Both the position numbers and the translations under genes were made by a program. Source: a virus. From it: a stretch of DNA of 46,346 bases. This document shows, one piece after another, positions 42,176 to 46,346 of this stretch. The notes under the pieces are model-generated. The model did not search any database. It saw nothing but the letters and a program-made list of their open reading frames with translations, and was not told where the DNA came from. The stretch spans positions 1-46,346 of the IMG/VR virus record IMGVR_UViG_3300025141_015469; one strand, 5' to 3'. Every line of letters begins with the position of its first letter. The first letter of the stretch is position 1.

Positions 42176-45100
42176 ATGAGCACAGATTATAAAAAGTTAT
42201 TCGGTCAAAAAGACGTTAGTCTAACAAACACCGAAAGAAGCCAGCTAGGTTCGGAAGTAGAATCCGTCGAATACATGGCGGAGTACTTTAATAGAAAGCA
42301 AAAATTCATTCCGCCTGTAGACTTTTCTAGTCCAAAGAACTTTGCACGCTTCGGATCCGCCGAAAAATACTATATCGATGCAATTGATAGGATTTATAAA
42401 ACCTATCCATACGATGGCTCATTAAAAGAGCGCATCCAGTGGGAATTAAGTTCATCTTATTTAGACCTTCACGTCTTCGAGAACGAATACCCTCGGACAA
42501 ATGGGCACATTATATTATGCTCCAGCGGCTGGGGCACTCAAGTGCACACATCAGATGGCTACGGAGCAACAGCAACGGCCTCTTACGAATATATTTCTCT
42601 TAAGGGTGGCCCGCACACTTCTCAAAGGTCGACTGGTGCAGGCATTCGAGACACAAACGGGGATTATAAAAGCGGTTACGCAAACGTTTGGGATATAGAA
42701 AAAAATAGAGAAAGTAATTTAAAAATTGGTGGCACAGATGGAAACACTGTAGAATTTTGGTTAAAAAAAGATGCGTTTTTAGGATCTTCTTTAACAAATC
42801 GAGAAGTAATATTCGACCTATATACATCCAACGCCGCATCTTCAAGCGTCGACTATGGGCGCCTAACGGTGGAGCTATCGGCCGCCGCCAGCGGCAGTCC
42901 ATTCCGTGTCACATATATGTCAGGGACCAGCGGGCTCTCTTATGAAACGATTGGAAGTGGGATCGACACATCTTCCATTGCTGATAGCCTTTGGCATCAT
43001 TATGCCCTCACTTTTAAAAACACGGGGAGTTCTGTAGAAATAAAGTTGTTCGTCGACTCTGCATGCAATCAGACGTTGATCACGGGGTCTTCAATAAATT
43101 ATGTAAGCGGCAATATTAATGCAACTATAGGAGCACTAAGCGCAGCGCCATCTGGGACACAAACACCAACGTTAGGTTGGGGTAAATTATCGGCGTCAAT
43201 GGATGAATTTAGATTCTGGAAAACGAAACGAACTTCCCAGCAAATAGGAAGACAATATATCGAACCAGTGGGCGGCGGCACAAATACGGACGAAGCAAAC
43301 ACACCGTTGGGCGTATATTATAAATTTAACGAGGGAATTACCCAAACCTCTTCTGTTGATAAGGTTGTTTTAGATTATTCTGGAAGGATTAGTAATGGAA
43401 CTTTTGTGGGATATAATACGTCTGCGCGCAACGTTGGGTCTGCTATGGTCCAATCTGGAAAAGTAACGAAAGAGTTCAAAGACCCGATTCTTTACAATTT
43501 CCATCCCGATGTCATAGCGTACAAAAATACTAAGAAAAACGAAGGGCTAACTTATGACTATTCTAATAATTCATCAATTTACTTTACATTGCCGACATGG
43601 ATTTTAGAGGAAGAAGAAAACAACGAAAGCTCCACATTAAAAAATCTTACACAAATTATAGGTAGTTATTTTGATTCTTTAGCGGCCCAGATTGAAGCCA
43701 TTCCAAAACTAAAGCACAAGAATTATTTAAGCTCAAGCCAAAAGGCCTACCCATTTTCAGACAGACTGTTGGAGTCCGTCGGCTTTTCATATTTCCCAGA
43801 GTTATTCTCCGATGCGACAGCGTTGGGACAATTTCGAAATAGGGACGACAAGGCACTATTCAAACAAAAACTATATGATGTGAAAAATCGCATTTATCAA
43901 AACATTTATAATAACATTGTTTATATCTATAAGACGAAAGGCACCGAAAAGTCTTTTAGAAACCTTATTCGTTGTTTCGGATTGGACGACGAAATTTACA
44001 AAATAAACCTGTATGGCAATCGCGTAACACATCAATTCAAAGACAACTATTCGTCCGTCGCCGAATTTAAAAAATATGCTAATTTCACGTTAACTGGTAC
44101 GCAAGCGGCAACGGTTTTTCCAACTTCTTCAAACGATAATGCGAACTCTACTTCATTCATCTCAGGCACCAACCCTGACAGCGGCTGGCTAAGCCATTAT
44201 ACAGCGTTTACGATGGAGACAGAGGCAGCTTTCCCACGTCGACATTCGCTAGCAGATGCTAACACCGTAGTAAGAACACCTGTTTCATCTAGCAACTCTT
44301 TTAGAACCTATGTACCCTTTAAGACCGCCTCTCTCTTTGGTGTACACCAAGTTAATGGCACCACTGAAAATGAACTAACATGGGCTGGAAATGATTATGC
44401 TAATTTTCAAGTATACGCGATTAGGGACGAAGACCACTCAAAGAGGTGCTTTTTTAAACTAACTGGCATCGAGGCCGGCGCGGGCCCAACACAAATAATA
44501 CCAACGCTAACGAGCAGCTACTTTGATAATGTATTTGATGATACCCGCTGGACTTTCGCGGTCTCAGTAAGGCCCAAAGTATATCCGGAAGCAGATTTGC
44601 CGTACTTGACTAACGTTAATGCCCTTGTTGGACAAAAGAGTGGCTATATAGTAGAGTTTTATGGTGTGGAAAAGGTTTTAGATACAGTCAAGAATGAATT
44701 CTTCTTAACATCTTCAATTGTTTATACTAATGGTAGCGTGTTTTTAGTAAGCCCAAAGAGTGTTTATGTTGGCGCACACCGCACAAACTTTACTGGCTCG
44801 TTGCGAGAAAAGTCTGATGCAAACATTTCATCAACACGCGTATGGTTATCACATCTAGCCACGGGGACAATACAACAGCATGCGCAAGATGTAAAGAATT
44901 ATGGTGTACCAAGCCCGTATAAAAGCGCGTATTTGTATCAGACATCCATGACAGGAACACGCGTTCCTGAGATACACACGTTGGCCTTGAATTGGACGTT
45001 TGACACTCTAAACAGTTCAGACGCCAGCGGCGAATTTATGGGCGAAGATTTTTCTTCAGGATCCGTTAGTTTACGAAACAGGTACAACTGGCTCGGAGAC

Positions 45101-46346
45101 ATCATAGGCAAACAATATTTGCCAAAAGGGTACGGCTTCCCAACTAACTTTTCTAGCTCAATTAATAGAAAATATGTTTATTCAGCAAAAAAACAATTAC
45201 CAGAGTTTGTCAATAGTTCTGATATGGTCAATATTTTAACGGATGATGATATTTCCTTCAATAAGGCTGATCTACTTAGACCCACGAACTATTATATGCA
45301 AATTGAGAAAAGCATGTACCAGACCATTTCTGAAGAAATGATAAGAATGTTTTCTTCAATCAAAGATTTTAATAATCTAATTGGAGAGCCAGTAAATAAA
45401 TATCGTGGCAAATATAAGCACTTGGAAAAGCTTCGGGAAATTTTCTTCGAAAGGGTCAGCAACACACCCGATTTGGATAAATACATCGACTATTACAAAT
45501 GGGTCGACCAAACATTAGACATCCTTCTCAGCCATTTGGTGCCTGCGTCCGCGGACATTAGCGACCAATACGGAAGTAATATCCGCACTCTGGTAGAAAG
45601 CCACATTTTAGAAAGAAACAAATATAAATGGCAGTACCCAACGATAGAAGATAAAACGCCCAATTCGTTCGAAGGCCATATTTTAGGTGTTAACGAACTT
45701 TTATATGATTGGGAATATGGCCATACACCCCCCGATCCTTTCAATTCGAAAAGTATCGCCTTTAATGGGATGGCCGGTCATTCACTATTGGCCGCCCCAG
45801 CACCCGCTTCTGATTTGCTCTTCGGCGCCGACGGGGATCCCGCCAATGAACCCAAGTTTTCTTTATGTGCGTGGGTTAAGCCAGCCACGTCTCTCAGCAC
45901 GAACTTTGGGGTTATAGGCCACGGCGCCTATTCCGCAACCAACGCGGGCTATGCTTTAGATATATCCACAGCACATAAAGTTCGAATGTCTATCCGCGAT
46001 GAAGACACCAATGCGAGCAACCTGTTGACTGCAATAGAAAATGCCGTTAGTTTGACACCTGGCGAATGGAACCACATTTGTGCAACTTATGATGGTTCTT
46101 CCGCCGCCACTGGAATAACTATTTATGTTAATGGAGAGTCTAAGACAACGACAAAAACCACTGGCGGTTCCTATTCTGCGATGCACAATATCAACTCCGA
46201 TGTTACTATTGGGCGGAAATATTCAAATTTCACCTATGATAGCCAGGCCGAAGGTAATATTGATGAAGTTGCCGCCTTCGGCAAAGAGTTGTCAGCTACT
46301 GAAGTTACCGAGCTTTACCATTCGCGACATGCGTACGATCTAAACA
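42176..46346 (+). CDS. LamG-domain tail protein, runs off the window (partial)
   Basis: The frame from ATG 42176 stays open to the last base (1390 codons), so the C-terminus is missing. After an N-terminal region (SLKERIQWELSSSYLDLHVFENEYPRTNG), a first concanavalin/LamG-like fold covers about residues 180-390 (SLWHHYALTFKN, MDEFRFWKTKR). A middle section with LTQIIGSYFDSLAAQIEAIPKL and YKTKGTEKSFRNLIRCFGL recalls phage tail protein I. A second LamG lies at the end (TPGEWNHICATYDG, GNIDEVAAFGKELS). It probably combines a wedge role with glycan binding at the tail. Starts three bases after the previous stop. Confidence 0.78.
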   Translation, partial: MSTDYKKLFGQKDVSLTNTERSQLGSEVESVEYMAEYFNRKQKFIPPVDFSSPKNFARFGSAEKYYIDAIDRIYKTYPYDGSLKERIQWELSSSYLDLHVFENEYPRTNGHIILCSSGWGTQVHTSDGYGATATASYEYISLKGGPHTSQRSTGAGIRDTNGDYKSGYANVWDIEKNRESNLKIGGTDGNTVEFWLKKDAFLGSSLTNREVIFDLYTSNAASSSVDYGRLTVELSAAASGSPFRVTYMSGTSGLSYETIGSGIDTSSIADSLWHHYALTFKNTGSSVEIKLFVDSACNQTLITGSSINYVSGNINATIGALSAAPSGTQTPTLGWGKLSASMDEFRFWKTKRTSQQIGRQYIEPVGGGTNTDEANTPLGVYYKFNEGITQTSSVDKVVLDYSGRISNGTFVGYNTSARNVGSAMVQSGKVTKEFKDPILYNFHPDVIAYKNTKKNEGLTYDYSNNSSIYFTLPTWILEEEENNESSTLKNLTQIIGSYFDSLAAQIEAIPKLKHKNYLSSSQKAYPFSDRLLESVGFSYFPELFSDATALGQFRNRDDKALFKQKLYDVKNRIYQNIYNNIVYIYKTKGTEKSFRNLIRCFGLDDEIYKINLYGNRVTHQFKDNYSSVAEFKKYANFTLTGTQAATVFPTSSNDNANSTSFISGTNPDSGWLSHYTAFTMETEAAFPRRHSLADANTVVRTPVSSSNSFRTYVPFKTASLFGVHQVNGTTENELTWAGNDYANFQVYAIRDEDHSKRCFFKLTGIEAGAGPTQIIPTLTSSYFDNVFDDTRWTFAVSVRPKVYPEADLPYLTNVNALVGQKSGYIVEFYGVEKVLDTVKNEFFLTSSIVYTNGSVFLVSPKSVYVGAHRTNFTGSLREKSDANISSTRVWLSHLATGTIQQHAQDVKNYGVPSPYKSAYLYQTSMTGTRVPEIHTLALNWTFDTLNSSDASGEFMGEDFSSGSVSLRNRYNWLGDIIGKQYLPKGYGFPTNFSSSINRKYVYSAKKQLPEFVNSSDMVNILTDDDISFNKADLLRPTNYYMQIEKSMYQTISEEMIRMFSSIKDFNNLIGEPVNKYRGKYKHLEKLREIFFERVSNTPDLDKYIDYYKWVDQTLDILLSHLVPASADISDQYGSNIRTLVESHILERNKYKWQYPTIEDKTPNSFEGHILGVNELLYDWEYGHTPPDPFNSKSIAFNGMAGHSLLAAPAPASDLLFGADGDPANEPKFSLCAWVKPATSLSTNFGVIGHGAYSATNAGYALDISTAHKVRMSIRDEDTNASNLLTAIENAVSLTPGEWNHICATYDGSSAATGITIYVNGESKTTTKTTGGSYSAMHNINSDVTIGRKYSNFTYDSQAEGNIDEVAAFGKELSATEVTELYHSRHAYDLN

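Noticed and set aside
1-46346. CRISPR arrays, insertion sequences, tRNA genes, integrase or attachment sites
   Set aside because: Looked for regularly spaced repeats, terminal inverted repeats with transposase frames, and cloverleaf genes other than the tmRNA; none seen. A computational scan was not possible.

Overview
The window looks like part of the genome of a large tailed phage with a contractile (myovirus-type) tail, most like large phages known from marine metagenomes (that habitat is recalled family context and is not proven by the sequence). The phage assignment rests on a T4 gp25-like baseplate wedge protein, a gp6/baseplate-J-like protein, a hub/spike-type protein with an OB-like N-terminus, very long structural ORFs, a T4 gp55-like late sigma factor, a PIN-PhoH protein and dense co-directional packing with ATGA overlaps. 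No capsid, terminase, polymerase or integrase gene is present, so host and lifestyle stay open.

Layout. (1) 1-3.7 kb: a one-piece tmRNA gene (91-462) behind a near-consensus sigma70 promoter, three small ORFs, an archaeal-type (type II) GAPDH homologue, and the window's only minus-strand genes, a pair coding for two exported proteins, one a trypsin-like protease. (2) 3.7-7.1 kb: PIN-PhoH, small conserved-looking phage proteins, an HEXXH metallopeptidase and a Cas4/RecB-like PD-(D/E)XK nuclease. (3) 7.1-24.7 kb: an 18-gene surface-glycan cassette. It has glycosyltransferases of several families, a HAD phosphatase, a NeuB-like synthase, an acetolactate-synthase-like ThDP enzyme, SDRs, a dehydroquinate-synthase-like sugar-phosphate cyclase, a sugar kinase, an RfbH-type 3-dehydrase, an RmlB-like 4,6-dehydratase, and Gmd plus Fcl for GDP-L-fucose. 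(4) 24.7-26.5 kb: small proteins, an FmdB-type zinc ribbon and the late sigma factor. (5) 26.5 kb to the end: baseplate/tail genes, including a 1517-aa spike-like protein with duplicated degenerate hydrolase domains, a 2110-aa protein, gp25, gp6, a DNRLRE-like fibre/wedge protein and a LamG protein cut by the window end.

How it fits together. The late sigma factor just upstream of the structural block probably drives late genes. A T4-type late octamer (TATAAATA) lies on the minus strand in front of the exported-protein pair. The glycan cassette probably makes and transfers an unusual sugar chain onto the virion or the infected cell. It encodes tailoring enzymes and transferases but no nucleotidyltransferase, so activated sugars must come from the host or from genes outside the window. 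Base composition differs sharply between the AT-rich glycan cassette and the GC-rich spike gene. The palindrome GGCGCC is strongly over-represented.
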